Assembly (NCBI RefSeq): GCF_050947875.1
Contig: NC_134574.1
Span: 154,220,051 to 154,284,050 of the forward strand
Direction: 5' to 3'
Source: Dermacentor variabilis
Taxonomy: Eukaryota; Arthropoda; Arachnida; Ixodida; Ixodidae
DNA: 64,000 bases
The position numbers were made by a program, and so were the translations under genes. The notes below the pieces were generated by a model. It was given only the letters and a program-made list of their open reading frames with translations. It was not told the origin of the DNA and made no database searches. Below are positions 34,683 to 45,780 of this stretch, in pieces (the first letter of the stretch is position 1; the number at the start of each line of letters is the position of its first letter).

Positions 34683-34779
34683 ATGGGTGCGTGTTAAAGA
34701 ACTCCAGGCGGTCAAAATTATTCCGCAGTCACCCACTACGGCGTGCCCGCTTCATAATCGCATCCTTGGTTGCGGCACC

Positions 34780-34812
<33 letters not shown>
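34683..34812 (+). repeat. 5'-truncated Ruka-like SINE fragment with long A tail
   Basis: GTTAAAGAACTCCAGGCGGT, AAATTATTCCG and CACTACGGCGTGCC match, in order, the distal half of the SINE copies at 25.7 and 59.5 kb (read on their sense strand). The Pol III boxes are missing, and about 32 A residues follow at 34782-34812. Confidence 0.7.
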
Positions 34813-34814
<2 letters not shown>

Positions 34815-36380
34815 CCAGCAATTCTCTCTCTTGTCTGCCTTTGAGCCACACTATACGAAGTAATCTACGGTCAGCACTCGTCAATCCGCAAAGGCCTGGA
34901 ACAACTCAATCATTTTCTTTTTTCAGGTCACGCAGTAAGCGGTCGGCGCAGCTGCGGGCGCACAACGCACGGGACCCACGGCCCGCGGTCGCGTACGCGA
35001 CCCGGCACTTTTATCGAAGCGTCGCTCAACAGCGCCGGTGCTCGAAAGAATAACAAGACGCGCGGCGAAGTGCGCGAACGCCGACGCTGTGCGCCTTCGG
35101 AGTGGGTGCTCTTTCCTCACGGGCGCCGCGTTTTCTTTTCTTTCTTTCTTTTTTACGCATCGCTCGCTCAGCGGAGACGCTCTCAAAACAAACGAGCGTT
35201 GATCGGCTGTGCCGTTCTTCCTCGGCCGGTGAAGGAAGAAGACGCCGGCGCTGTTTCCGCGCCGAGCGGGGCAGCAGGCCTCGCAGGACGAGGTGGGGGC
35301 ACCACTTGAGGCGCGCGCGGAAAGGAAGCGGGAAGGGGGAGGGGGGTGTTTGCACACACGTCTGCTATACGGTCGAGTTCGGTGCAGCGATCCTGGACTT
35401 CCGTTTTTCTAAGTCCATTCGCACAGAAAACAAGAAAAAGAAAGAAAGATGGAAGGATGATACGGAAGATGCAGCAAAACGTCGTCGATCGAATTAGGCA
35501 ACCTGATTTAAACGTAAAAAGGGTAAGAAAATAAGGGTAACAGACACCGGTTGGACGGCCGGGTCAATTGCCTTTCGGTTCGGGTAACTCGGAACTCAGC
35601 CGCTTTGCTACCAGTTATGAGCAGTCGAAACTGAATTCTTCGAGGACCATTCGATCGCAAAAGCGGACAGAGGACCGCACGTATTTGAGCGGCCGGCTCG
35701 CCGTACACGTTTTTGCAGTTGCACAGAAAACTTTAGCAGCCCACGATAAGTGCGATGCCGAGAACTGACTCGGAAGGTTCACCACATTAATAATAAGTAC
35801 GACCTTCTTTCGTAAAGTGTGCCCAACTATAAAGTCTTATAGGCGATGCAAGGACGTGCTAAATACGTTAGCCCGGCTCGAGTCTCTCTCGGGATTTTTC
35901 CTTCGACGTCCGTGTATAAACTGTGCTGGTGCGCCAAAAAAGCTGCGAGACTCGAGAGACGGAAAAAAAAAAAGTTCCAATGCGGCGTTCGGCCGCATAA
36001 AATGAAAACGCCGCGGTATGAGAAACGATACCGCAGTTGACATTACTATCTTCGCGAATATATAGTTTATTTAATCCCTGTAGTCCACAGTCCCTTTACA
36101 TGCACTGAGCGGCGTCCCTTTCGCACGAACCGTCGGCGGAAATTGAAACGCGAACAGAAGAATAACTGATCCGCGTAAGTATACGGTTGTGAAGTTCGAC
36201 GCATAGTGGCTGTGTAGCCGATTTCTATGCACGGAGTAGTGGAAGGCGTACGCTTTGGAGTTGCCACTGATGTAAATGTGGGAGGGACTATAGAAACGCA
36301 ACAACGCATTCGAGTAGTTTTGAGCTTGTTTGCGTCTATATTTTTGCTCAATGTAAACGCTACGCCTCCTCGCGTTAACA
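34813..36380. other. Gene-free stretch
   Basis: GC-rich block 34930-35350 open in several frames but without family resemblance; the remainder is unremarkable. Confidence 0.45.
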
Positions 36381-36539
<159 letters not shown>

Positions 36540-37449
36540 GCGTCTGCCTGCCTGTGTTTGCGGCAGACCGACCAGTTCTAGGTCACAAAAGTGACGCAGA
36601 ACGTGGACTACCAGAGTACTGAGTTTCACATTTCTTTTTTTTTTCTTTTTTCGTTGCTCGCTCAAGCAGAGTTGCGCAAATGCAGGACTGCCGCAACGAT
36701 GACATGACGCGCGTTCACGCGTGAGCGCGCTGAGAATTTAGAGCCGCGGATAACTTGTCTCGTAAGACGACACAGCGACGACAACGTACGGCTGTCCGGC
36801 TGTTAAGACATTGGCAGGAAGGCCGCCGTCACAACTCACTCGAGCGAGGACGCTCTCCCACTGACCCTTACGCTGTACGTAATTAAGCTAACCGCAGGCC
36901 GGCGAACAACAACAACAACATAAAAAAAATGCTGGCCGCAGCCTGGCGCGAAAAATATAGCGAGAACCCCGACGGGCGGGAAGCAAAACGTGCGCGAGGC
37001 AATAAACGGGAGCTTTCAACAGCAGCGGGCGCCGCCGCTTCAATGCTTCGCGCCACGTGCTTGGCTAAAAAAGCCGCGAACGCGGGAACAGGGCCGCGCC
37101 TCTCTTCTCTCGAGGGGTTCGTCGAACTTTTTCGGGCGCGCTTCGCGCTGTCAGCGGCCCGCGGGGCCCCCAAAACGTAAACTCTGACCCTCGCGGCGCC
37201 GGGCGGTGCGCGCGAGAAGTTGCGAACCGAGGCCGTTCTACTGAGACGTCTGCTCGTCCGCTCCGGGAAGACGCCGCCAACCGGTTTCTGGTAAAGAATA
37301 ACAGACCCAATACGCTATACTCCCCCCCCCCCCGCCCCTTTAAAGGCGTACTCAGACGATATTTTCGGACTCTTCAATTTAATTTTCGCGTTAAACGGGG
37401 GTCCGGGAAGTCTAGACCCCAGGAGAAAAAACTGTAATAGTCAGAGCGC
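36540..37449. other. Gene-free stretch
   Basis: GC-rich between 36930 and 37260 with overlapping open frames on both strands; no family recognised. Confidence 0.45.
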
Positions 37450-37646
37450 CTTAAACGAGAAGGAAGGGGGTTAACCGAGGGGCCCGATTTTTATTAGTCA
37501 TATCCATAAGAAGCAAACAAACACCGACACTAAGGACAACATGGGGGAAATTACTTGTGCTTAATGAGTGAAATAACGAAACGATAAATTAATGGAAATT
37601 TAAATGGATGAAAAAAACAACTTGCCGCAGGCGGGGAACGATCCCG
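37450..37646 (-). repeat. tRNA-derived SINE (family 2), inverted copy
   Basis: Read on the minus strand from 37646: GGGATCGTTCCCCGCCTGCG, then TTTTTTTCATCCATTT, ATTTCCATTAATTTATCG, CCATGTTGTCCTTAGTG and GCTTCTTATGGATATGACTA. I recall this body as a common tick repeat. It is truncated just before the B-box region and faces the next copy head to head. Confidence 0.7.
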
Positions 37647-37649
37647 ATG

Positions 37650-37805
37650 CTAAGGTTGTGGGATCATTCCCCACCTGCGGCGAGTTGTTTTTTCATCCAT
37701 TTTAATTTCCATTAATTTATCGTTTCGTTATTTCACTCATTAAGCTGAAGTCATTTCCCCTATGTTGTCCTTAGTGTCGGTGTTTGTTTGCTTCTTATGA
37801 TCGGA
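37650..37805 (+). repeat. tRNA-derived SINE (family 2), direct copy
   Basis: Contains GGTTGTGGGATCATTCCCC (B-box region), CACCTGCGGCGAGTTG, TTTTTTCATCCATTTTAATT and TATGTTGTCCTTAGTGTCGG. Together with the preceding inverted copy it forms a hairpin of about 140-bp arms with a loop of roughly 12 bases. Confidence 0.7.
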
Positions 37806-40800
37806 GCACCTTAAGTACTTTATTATACGAGAACATTTCTACAGCGAGTTTCGGGTTCGCTTTCCAGGAGGTCATTACTGCGTCGTGGACGTGAAGGTGG
37901 TCACGTGGGATCCGGAAACTGCGACGTTTCTTGACACTTGCTGCGGTTCGCTCGGTCGTCTGCTACGCCGCTAGATTCACCGCGTCACAACGAGTAGCAC
38001 CACACAAGGCGACCGAGCGAGCCGCCGCTGGCGAGGCGCGAAAACGTCGCGATGCGTGCACCACTCCCACGTGACTGGCTTATTTCTGCGTCACGACGAT
38101 ACGACACGGTAACCTCTCGGGAAACCAAAACGTAACTCATGAAAAAAAGTTGTGATATTCACTTATTTACGGAGCTCTGAGGCTTGGCAGTGATATTTCA
38201 ATAGTTCAGATGTCTAGGACCTACACTTAAACAAAATGAAGAGTCGAAGATATGTTGCCAGTACTCAATCAAACAGATTAGGGAGGCTGTAACTAAGTTC
38301 TAAGTTAGGGGACGGAAGCGGCTTGCGTATACGTAAGCGGAACTGAAGTTCCATATCGTCCCCTAATCTAAACCTTATCTAATCGCGCGTTCCACAGGCA
38401 GCGTCGAGAATTAAGCTCCGGGGTTTAAGAATATTCCTCGATTTAAGATAGAACAGATGTCGCAGTGCAACAACAGAAAAGAAAAAGTTCGTGTCGCCAA
38501 TTCCTCAAGGGATCGTGCTTCACGCGCCATCGTTAATAGAAAAGACGCTCTGCGACGAGCAGGAGCGTGTACGCATCCTTAGCGGTAAAAAAAAAAAAAA
38601 AAATAGCACGCACAATAAAAAAAATCAAGAATGGGGCTGACAGATGAAGTAGCACCACCGTGGTACAAAGGTTATAAATAGGGATGAGGTGCCTCAAAAA
38701 GGCTGGCTTATCCTTCTTTATAAGATGCACGTGTAAGTAAAAGTTACCAAAAAAGAGAAACGCATAATAAAGACGCCCTCGAACAAAGCAAACGGGTTCC
38801 TGAGCTACAGTTAAACATCCACGGTGCGAAAACAGGCCAAGACAAACAAACAAACAAAACAATAACTAACTGACTAACTAACGTACTAATTAACTATGTA
38901 ACCAACCAACCTACTAGCTAACTATTGCTGCATTTGGGTGGGGGTGGAGCGCACTTGCGTCCGTCACTGGACATTTGCGCCGTCGGTTTCCGAACGCTCA
39001 ACCCCAAAGCCACGCGCTTCCCGGCTCGAGACACGCCGCGAAGGCGAGAGCGGGGTAAACGAAGCGGGCGCGTGGGCGGAGGGGGAGCCGCGTACCGCCG
39101 CTGCCGCGAAGAGTTCCGTGTCGTCTACGTCGGCGCTGTCAACGCCGAGCGTGGTGGTGGTGGTGGTGGTTCGCCTCCTCCTCCTCCTCCTCCGCCTCCT
39201 TCCGCTCGGGACAGCGCGACCGGCGACGCGTCCGACCGGAGCGCTCTCGCTGCCCGCTCAAGCGCGGCCAGATGTCCGCCGCCCGGACACTTGACCTCTC
39301 CCCCCGGCCTCCGGCGGAAAGGCGCCGACCGCGAAAAAGCCATCCCGCGCAACCCTCGAGAGAACGAGCTTGGCTGGCTCTCCTCCGTGTGGTGGGCACG
39401 CTTCACGCGTCAGACGAGGGTGGACGACGAAACGGCGATATTCAACCACAGTTCGGAGCGAGCGAGCGAGTAGCGGTCAATCGAGCGTCTGTATCCACTT
39501 CTTCCAATGCGCGCTAGTCTTTTGAAAGACAAGTCTTTATTTGGCTCTCTCGCTCCCCTTTTTTCGCGGTCGGTCGTTCGAGGTTTCGAGTCTACACCTT
39601 TCAGCTCTGATAAAAAAAGAAAAAAAAAGAAAAGAAGGCGCCGGTGTAAAGGTAATGGCGAGGCGCGTTCGCTGCCGAACGTCACATAATGGAACTTTTT
39701 GACACGGACGTGAATGTCCACTTAAACTAGCGGCGCAGCTGGTAACGTCTCCGCTCCCTGCGGAGTTGCGTAATGAAACAGAAAACGCTACCTAAATATC
39801 CTCACTGCAACAAAGGTACGCCGTCACGTGCATCATTTATTTATTAATACGAATAGCTTTCTGCAGAATACTTAGCCTATTCGCTTGCATTGACAATCCT
39901 CACCAACGGTTTCTGCGCTATTTTTTTTTCTTTTCTATTCATGCCTCGTCGTTCGTTTAGAGTCTCCGTGACCCATGACGGAGGGCCCCGCATCGTCAGA
40001 AAGGCAGTGGAATATTGCGCACGGGTGCAGCCACACGCGCATCTGGCAACGAGAGAAGATGGACAGGACAGCTTGCTTCCTTTTGGCTCCCAGTAAAAAA
40101 TGCAGGGCCAGCGCACATCTGACACCAAAACATCGAAGCCTTCCCCACTACAACCAATATAGTTTCGCAATTTCTCTCTTTCTCCCTCTTCTTTTCACGC
40201 TTTATACATATTATGCATCATAGGCGAGTGAGATAGGCTCCGTCAATGGGTTACGGTTCGAACATTAAATCGATATAAGTGTTTTCGTACATTGAGTCGG
40301 ATATCCGTAGTCATTCTAGGTTTATTCATCCTTCTATTGAGCTATGCAGGACGAAGGTCTCTGTCAGCGACGATAAAGGCCTACGCATCACCAGATGTCG
40401 TCATCGTATGCTCTTTCCTGTAACAATCGTCCTCCCGCTGTCTACGCCTGTGTTGCTTAGCGCCAGTTCGCTTACACTGTTAAGACCACAGGTGGGAAAC
40501 CAAAACATTTTTTTTTTCTTAGTACGACATCTTGACATTGTGTATACAGTGCGTCTTTCGCCTTTTACGATGACGCAAGTTACGTCAGCGAAAGCCACTA
40601 AAGCTTTTGAAAAACGGAAAATACATTTCACGGTTCGCCACAATAAAGTTAAAGAAAATAAAATAGCGCGTAACCTTCGTCTTTACGAGCTCTGTTTCCC
40701 TTTCACTTATCGGATCAATCGAACAAAACAGCTGCCAACGGTGCCCGTATTACGCGAGGTTTCTTTCACGAAAACAATTTCTTTCTTTCCTGGCTTCTCT

Positions 40801-41882
40801 ACAACTTTTCCGTCGTTCAATCAAACGAAGATTCACCCACCGCTTTCACCGATCAAAAAAAAAAGAAAGAGGGAAAGAAAGAAATGGTTTCCAGGGCGCT
40901 AATGTCTTGAAGTGAATTGATGAAAATAAGAAAACGGGAAAACTCCTTTTGAGAACGACTTCGGTTGAATACTACTCAGTGCCGAATCCCTGCTTCAAAG
41001 GGAGAATTTACACCTCCGCGACGTTGCCGTGCATTAATTAGGCTCAAATCAAAGGTTTGAGAGCCAATGTCAGGAGTACAGGAAAGCACTACAGAAGGAA
41101 TATCGTACGCTACTGTTCTTGATATTAAATGACAACGATATCAGGTATCGTTGAAAGTGTTGGCAGGTTTTGCATATATCACTGTCTCGTGTTTTCTTTC
41201 TTTCTTTTTTTTTTTTTTTGAAAAAGTTCAGTTCTTTCTCTAACCTACAGCGTCACTCACACAAAGTCGCCAGAGCCCTTTCGATTCGCCTGCCCGATTC
41301 GGTCGGCAAGCGTTTGTCGGATTTATGAAGGCGTCAGCGCGTCGAGTAGAGATAGCAGAGGCTCAGGTCTTGTGAGCCCGATTCGCACGGCCACCACCTC
41401 GGCAGATGGCATGCATACAGTGTGCTTCGGGCAACGCAGTGAAGCCAGTGGCAGGCTCACCCTGAAGCAATGAGCGGTGTGAAACAAGACTTGGAAAACC
41501 ACAAAAAGAGGCAAGAGATCAATATGTGAATGACGACGTCGGCATGACGTTCTCGCACGGCGCAGCCGTGACGTCATGGAATCAGCGAGCGACGACGTCG
41601 GCATGACGTCATGAAATCACGAAATCGGGCAACGTCTCCCATGTGTGTCGGTAAACGACTATTACATCGCATTCTACAGGAGGTCAAGACTAAACCTAGC
41701 TAATTTCGAGAACCACTACTGCAAAAAGAGACCAAAATAATAATAATAAAAAAGAACATTAATCCCGTGACGTCATCGCCACGTACCGGACCTGAGGATT
41801 CGAGCTGATGGCTTAAAAATAAGATGAAAAGCCTAGCCTTTCATTTACTCGAGCAATAACAAAACTTTCCTCCACCCATCGG
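37806..41882. other. Gene-free stretch (contains the 38.3 kb palindrome)
   Basis: GC-rich block 38930-39480 with GGT and CCT trinucleotide runs (39150-39205). A plus-strand 207-codon frame at 40279-40902 has T- and K-rich composition without recognisable domains and is probably chance. A CRE cluster lies at 41569-41611 (two exact TGACGTCA in duplicated GACGACGTCGGCATGACGT contexts), with another at 41768. Confidence 0.4.
38305..38366. repeat. 62-bp terminal-inverted-repeat palindrome
   Basis: Begins TTAGGGGACG and ends CGTCCCCTAA (perfect 10-bp inverted repeat), with a near-palindrome GCTTGCGTATACGTAAGC inside. Non-coding; looks like a minimal MITE. Confidence 0.6.
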
Positions 41883-42106
41883 GGTAGCGCCGTGGGTATG
41901 GTGTCACGCTGCCAAGCGAGAGGAGGCGACTTCGATCCCGCCCCCACGGCGGCCACATTTCGATGGAGGGTGAAATGCAAAAAACAGACGCTCGTGCGCT
42001 TAGACTTAGGTGCACCCAAGCGGTTAAAAATAATCCGGAGTCCCACAGTACGGCAGGCTTCATAATCATATCATTGTCTTGGCACGTAAAACCCAAGAAT
42101 TTACCT
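41883..42106 (+). repeat. Diverged Ruka-like SINE
   Basis: GGTATGGTGTCACGCTGCC (A-box side), CTTCGATCCCGC (B box), CGGCGGCCACATTTCGATGG, GACTTAGGTGCACC, ATAATCCGGAGTCCCAC and CTTGGCACGTAAAACCC follow the order of the intact copies with many substitutions. An old copy in the plus orientation. Confidence 0.75.
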
Positions 42107-42196
42107 ATTTTGTAAACATTTTCCCATTCCACAAAAAATGGTGTTTTCAAAAAATACTTTAACAGTACAAACTAATTTAGACTCATTATTTCATCT

Positions 42197-42328
<132 letters not shown>

Positions 42329-43914
42329 TTTGAACCCTCCTCTCAAAATTGACTCCACTGAGGTATCAACCAAACCATTCGCTAAAAACTTGAACGTTTT
42401 ACCCTGTAAAGCGTGCACTACGTCGTGCAGGGCTGTTCAGTGGGAAAGCCATCACACTAAATTCGTTTGCTCCAAACTTTGTATGTTTGAGTAACGAACA
42501 CTTCTCAAGGTCTTTTACATTGACAGGAAGTCTGGACAGCCTTGCTGCCTCCATTGCGCCTGCTACGTTTGAACTAGCGCACACTACGGTATCCTCCTTA
42601 CGTCAAAGGAGCACTCACACGACATTTCTGATAATACTTTTTTTTTGCGCTAGATGAAGGTAATCGCCAGAGCGCCCTAAATAATTTAATACAATACTTG
42701 TTCCTACGAGCGAGATTTTATTTTTGTTACCACAGCGTAAGTTATGTAAATAGTTCGCTTCGCCCTTGCTTGTCCTGTCTCCCTGTCCCTTTCTTCTCGT
42801 AAACCTACACTCCTTTCCCATTTCATTTTTTTTTCCTCTCTATCTCGTGCGATGGTAAAGCTCAATATGACATTCACGGTACTTACCATCGCCACAAAAA
42901 GCTCCGGTTATAAACAAATGCCAACAAGTGCACCTTAATGGTACAGCCCTTTTCTTCTCTTACGCCGCAAATATAATCCCCTCGAGTTGACGAGTCCTAT
43001 AAACGTACGTCTAAGCATTAGCAAATAATTAAACATAACAACTAACAAATCATTAATTAACTAGCCACAACCCTTACGGTTACGCAGCCAGGCACGCCGG
43101 ACGTTCGCCAGTGGAAGCGCTACCAAAGAAAACACGCGAACCGAGGGTTTCATTTTTTTTTTTTTTCGTGGCGAAGCTACAGCGGCAGAAGCGAGGCGGA
43201 ACACGTGGAGGGAAACAAAAATACGCGCGGGAGACGAGAGAGGTAAAATGACAAGCCGGCAAGCAAACGAGGCCAGAGTAAAAATGTTAAAAATAACAAA
43301 ATCCTGAACTACGAAACGGTCGAAATAATGCCGCTTCAACGGCCGGCTAGAAGATGTACGGGCGAGGATACTCTTAAAAAAAAAAAAAATACAGCGATAA
43401 AGAAAACCGGAAGGATTAAACGACGAGGCACGCGTCGATGGAAACGTTGACGCGACATTGCGATGCAATAAAGAAAGCATGAAAAAATAGAAAAAAAACG
43501 TGAGCACGCGGCCGGGACAATCGCGGCACCGCGACGCTCGTTTTACGAGCCGGCGAGGCAGGGCAGCCCCAATTTACGCGTCCGCGCAGCAGGTGATCGG
43601 GAAAGAAAGAAGCGGCGGACAACGAGGACGCACACAAACACACATCGCAGGCACCAGGGTAGCGAGATTCGTGCGCCGTCCACGTCGGTTTCGGCGGACG
43701 CAGCTTCGTCCCCTTCATGCCAACGCCCGCTGACCACGGCGACGACCAACATCCATTAAGGATAAAGGATGTTCCCTCACGGCACGTATCTCTAAGAATC
43801 ATAGTTGCTAACATACCTCTTTTTAACTGCACCTCCTCCCTATAACTCAATCACACTTCCCTTTCTCTACAGATGGTAAGTACACCAAGACGGAAGGTCG
43901 CACCATGTAAAAAA
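42329..43914. other. Gene-free stretch
   Basis: No recognised gene on either strand; contains several A- and T-runs. Confidence 0.5.
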
Positions 43915-44012
43915 ATATATCAGTGACGATTTAGCGGTAAATGCGGGAAAAATGCGTTAGCACCGTTGCACCTCTCTGAGGTCGCGCATCGATGAATTAA
44001 ACCGTGTTCGTC
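43915..44012 (+). repeat. Dispersed repeat, copy 2 (shared with 2.8 kb)
   Basis: CGATTTAGCGGTAAATGCGG, AAAATGCGTTAGCACC, CACCTCTCTGAGGTCGCG and ATGAATTAAACCGTG parallel the copy at 2806-2895. Confidence 0.7.
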
Positions 44013-44129
44013 ACAGTGCAAAGTGTCGTTGAGATCACTCGACACATGTCCTACCTCTCCGAAAAGCGAAGCGCAACTGACGGTAGTCCGGAGCACACCA
44101 TTGTCAGTTGAACTAATATAAGGCTAAAG

Positions 44130-44509
44130 CTGCAAGCTTTATCCCTCCGCCGACGCATTGCAACACTTTGTCTATTCTATAAGCTTTACCATTCATCACT
44201 TAACAGTGCCCCTTACATAACACCACCCGCATACATATCTCCTCGCACTGGTCACCAACTGCAAGTTTCCCGTACACGTATGAGAACTGTTAATTTTTCA
44301 GCATCTTTTTTTCCTCGTGCAGCCAAAGACTGGAACAGCCTTCCTCGCAATATCGTCGTTCTCACCTGTCCATCATCTTTTTCTGCCAATGTGACAATGT
44401 GACTGAGTACCTGTCGTCACAAATTTGAGTGTTTTATTTTTTATGTACACCCACCCCTTATGTAATACCCCCTAGTGGGGTCTTTAAGGTAAATAAATGA
44501 AATGAAATG

Positions 44510-44510
<1 letters not shown>
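44130..44510 (+). pseudogene. 5'-truncated CR1-like LINE C-terminus with 3' hairpin tail
   Basis: From 44145 the frame reads LRRRIATLCLFYKLYHSSLN, then SPRTGHQLQVSRTRMRTVNF and SASFFPRAAKDWNSLP. The SPRT...R...R....F.....FFPR...DWNSLP series is diagnostic of the C-terminal region of CR1/L2-type LINE reverse transcriptases. A stop follows about 18 codons later. The 3' UTR ends in ACCCCCTAGTGGGGT (hairpin) and AAATAAATGAAATGAAATG, then an AT microsatellite. RT core and endonuclease are absent. Confidence 0.8.

Positions 44511-44600
<90 letters not shown>
44511..44600. repeat. (AT)n microsatellite directly after a LINE tail
   Basis: About 90 bp of pure AT beginning immediately at the end of the LINE tail, suggesting growth from the A-rich tail. 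Confidence 0.97.
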
Positions 44601-44604
<4 letters not shown>

Positions 44605-45404
44605 CACGTGACCAGCTTTCCACACATACGCATTTTTTTCCCAGCTTTGCCACTCCTCTAATGCTAACGCATCAAAAACATTTTGAGTCCCACCGCCATG
44701 CAGCAGCGGTCAGCGGTGAACGCAAGAAAATTGCGTTTCGTTCTGAAAGTGTCAGCGTAGGGACCAAATTATTTAACTGTACACCACCACGGGAACGACG
44801 ACAAGCCATGAGCAAAGTTTGACAAAACTGTATAGAGGTAGCTGCTCAGATACAATATAAACAAAAGAAGCCACTATACAAGGGAATCATCATACGCCAC
44901 ACTGGATAAGTAAGTTCGACGGTCTAATACGAGACACACTAAGACGATATCGGGGGGCACACAATCGTACCTACAGCGGTCTGCCGACGAGCGACCATAG
45001 AAACATTCGCTCACGAGTTGCTGTGAATCGGCTCGAGCAGAGAACGCTCGAAGACAGCCGTTTTATGTAAAAAATCAACTCTGACGAACTCGGAGGCAAC
45101 ACGATCGAGGTCGCCGCACGACGAACGCGCATTGCAAGGCCGTTATGCCCCTTTGGATCTGACCACAGTAGAGTGTACTAGCTAGATCACAGCTTCCGTA
45201 GGCAGCAGGCAAGAAGACAGGCTTGGCTTTTACGCGACCACCGGCAGGGGCCGCAGGGAGCTACCTAATTTTGCAGCGTGCTGACAGCTATCGAGCGAAA
45301 TGACGGTCAAAAAAAAGAGTCCGCAAGAAAAGAGAGGCCATTCTAAGCCAGCAGCGACGACTGGTGAGTCGGTTATTCCCTGGCTGATATACCCGGGAAG
45401 CGAG
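44601..45404. other. Gene-free stretch
   Basis: Nothing recognised beyond unremarkable non-coding sequence. Confidence 0.5.
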
Positions 45405-45780
45405 AGAGAGAGCGTAAACTTTATTTTCAAATCATTAAGATTCGAGTCCGGCGTCTTTTTAGTGGCTCTGGGAACCCACCGCGGACGCGGTTCCGACACC
45501 TTGTCTCGAAGCGGCTTCCTCGGCTCGCGTGACGGCCCAGAGTTGTGCTGTCAGGTTCGAGCTGAGCAGTGTGGTCTTCCAGCGCGAGCGGAGTCTGGCG
45601 GCGGAAGAGACGGAGGAGTCGGCACTGCCCGACTTGTTTGTTAGGTCGCGACACTCCCATAACATGTGATTAAGTGTGGCAACCTCGCCACGCGATGTGC
45701 ATCCGAAGAATTGCGTTTTTTTTGCTGCGTATACAAACGCGTTCGCATGTCGGGTGGATGACACAACGTCAGCCGTTGGT
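45405..45780 (-). pseudogene. 5'-truncated LINE C-terminus and 3' UTR
   Basis: On the minus strand a frame carries GCTSRGEVATLNHMLWECRD, a zinc-finger-like C/H segment, followed by WKTTLLSSNLTAQLWAVTRA and EEAASRQGV. This is the same C-terminal pattern as at 33.9 kb. The 3' UTR includes GAAAATAAAGTTTACG and then a CT-rich tail. The RNase H and RT are missing upstream. Confidence 0.7.

Noticed and set aside
40279..40902. 207-codon plus-strand open frame
   Set aside because: No signal, domain or conserved motif; the end is a K/R run from an A/G-rich tract. Probably chance.
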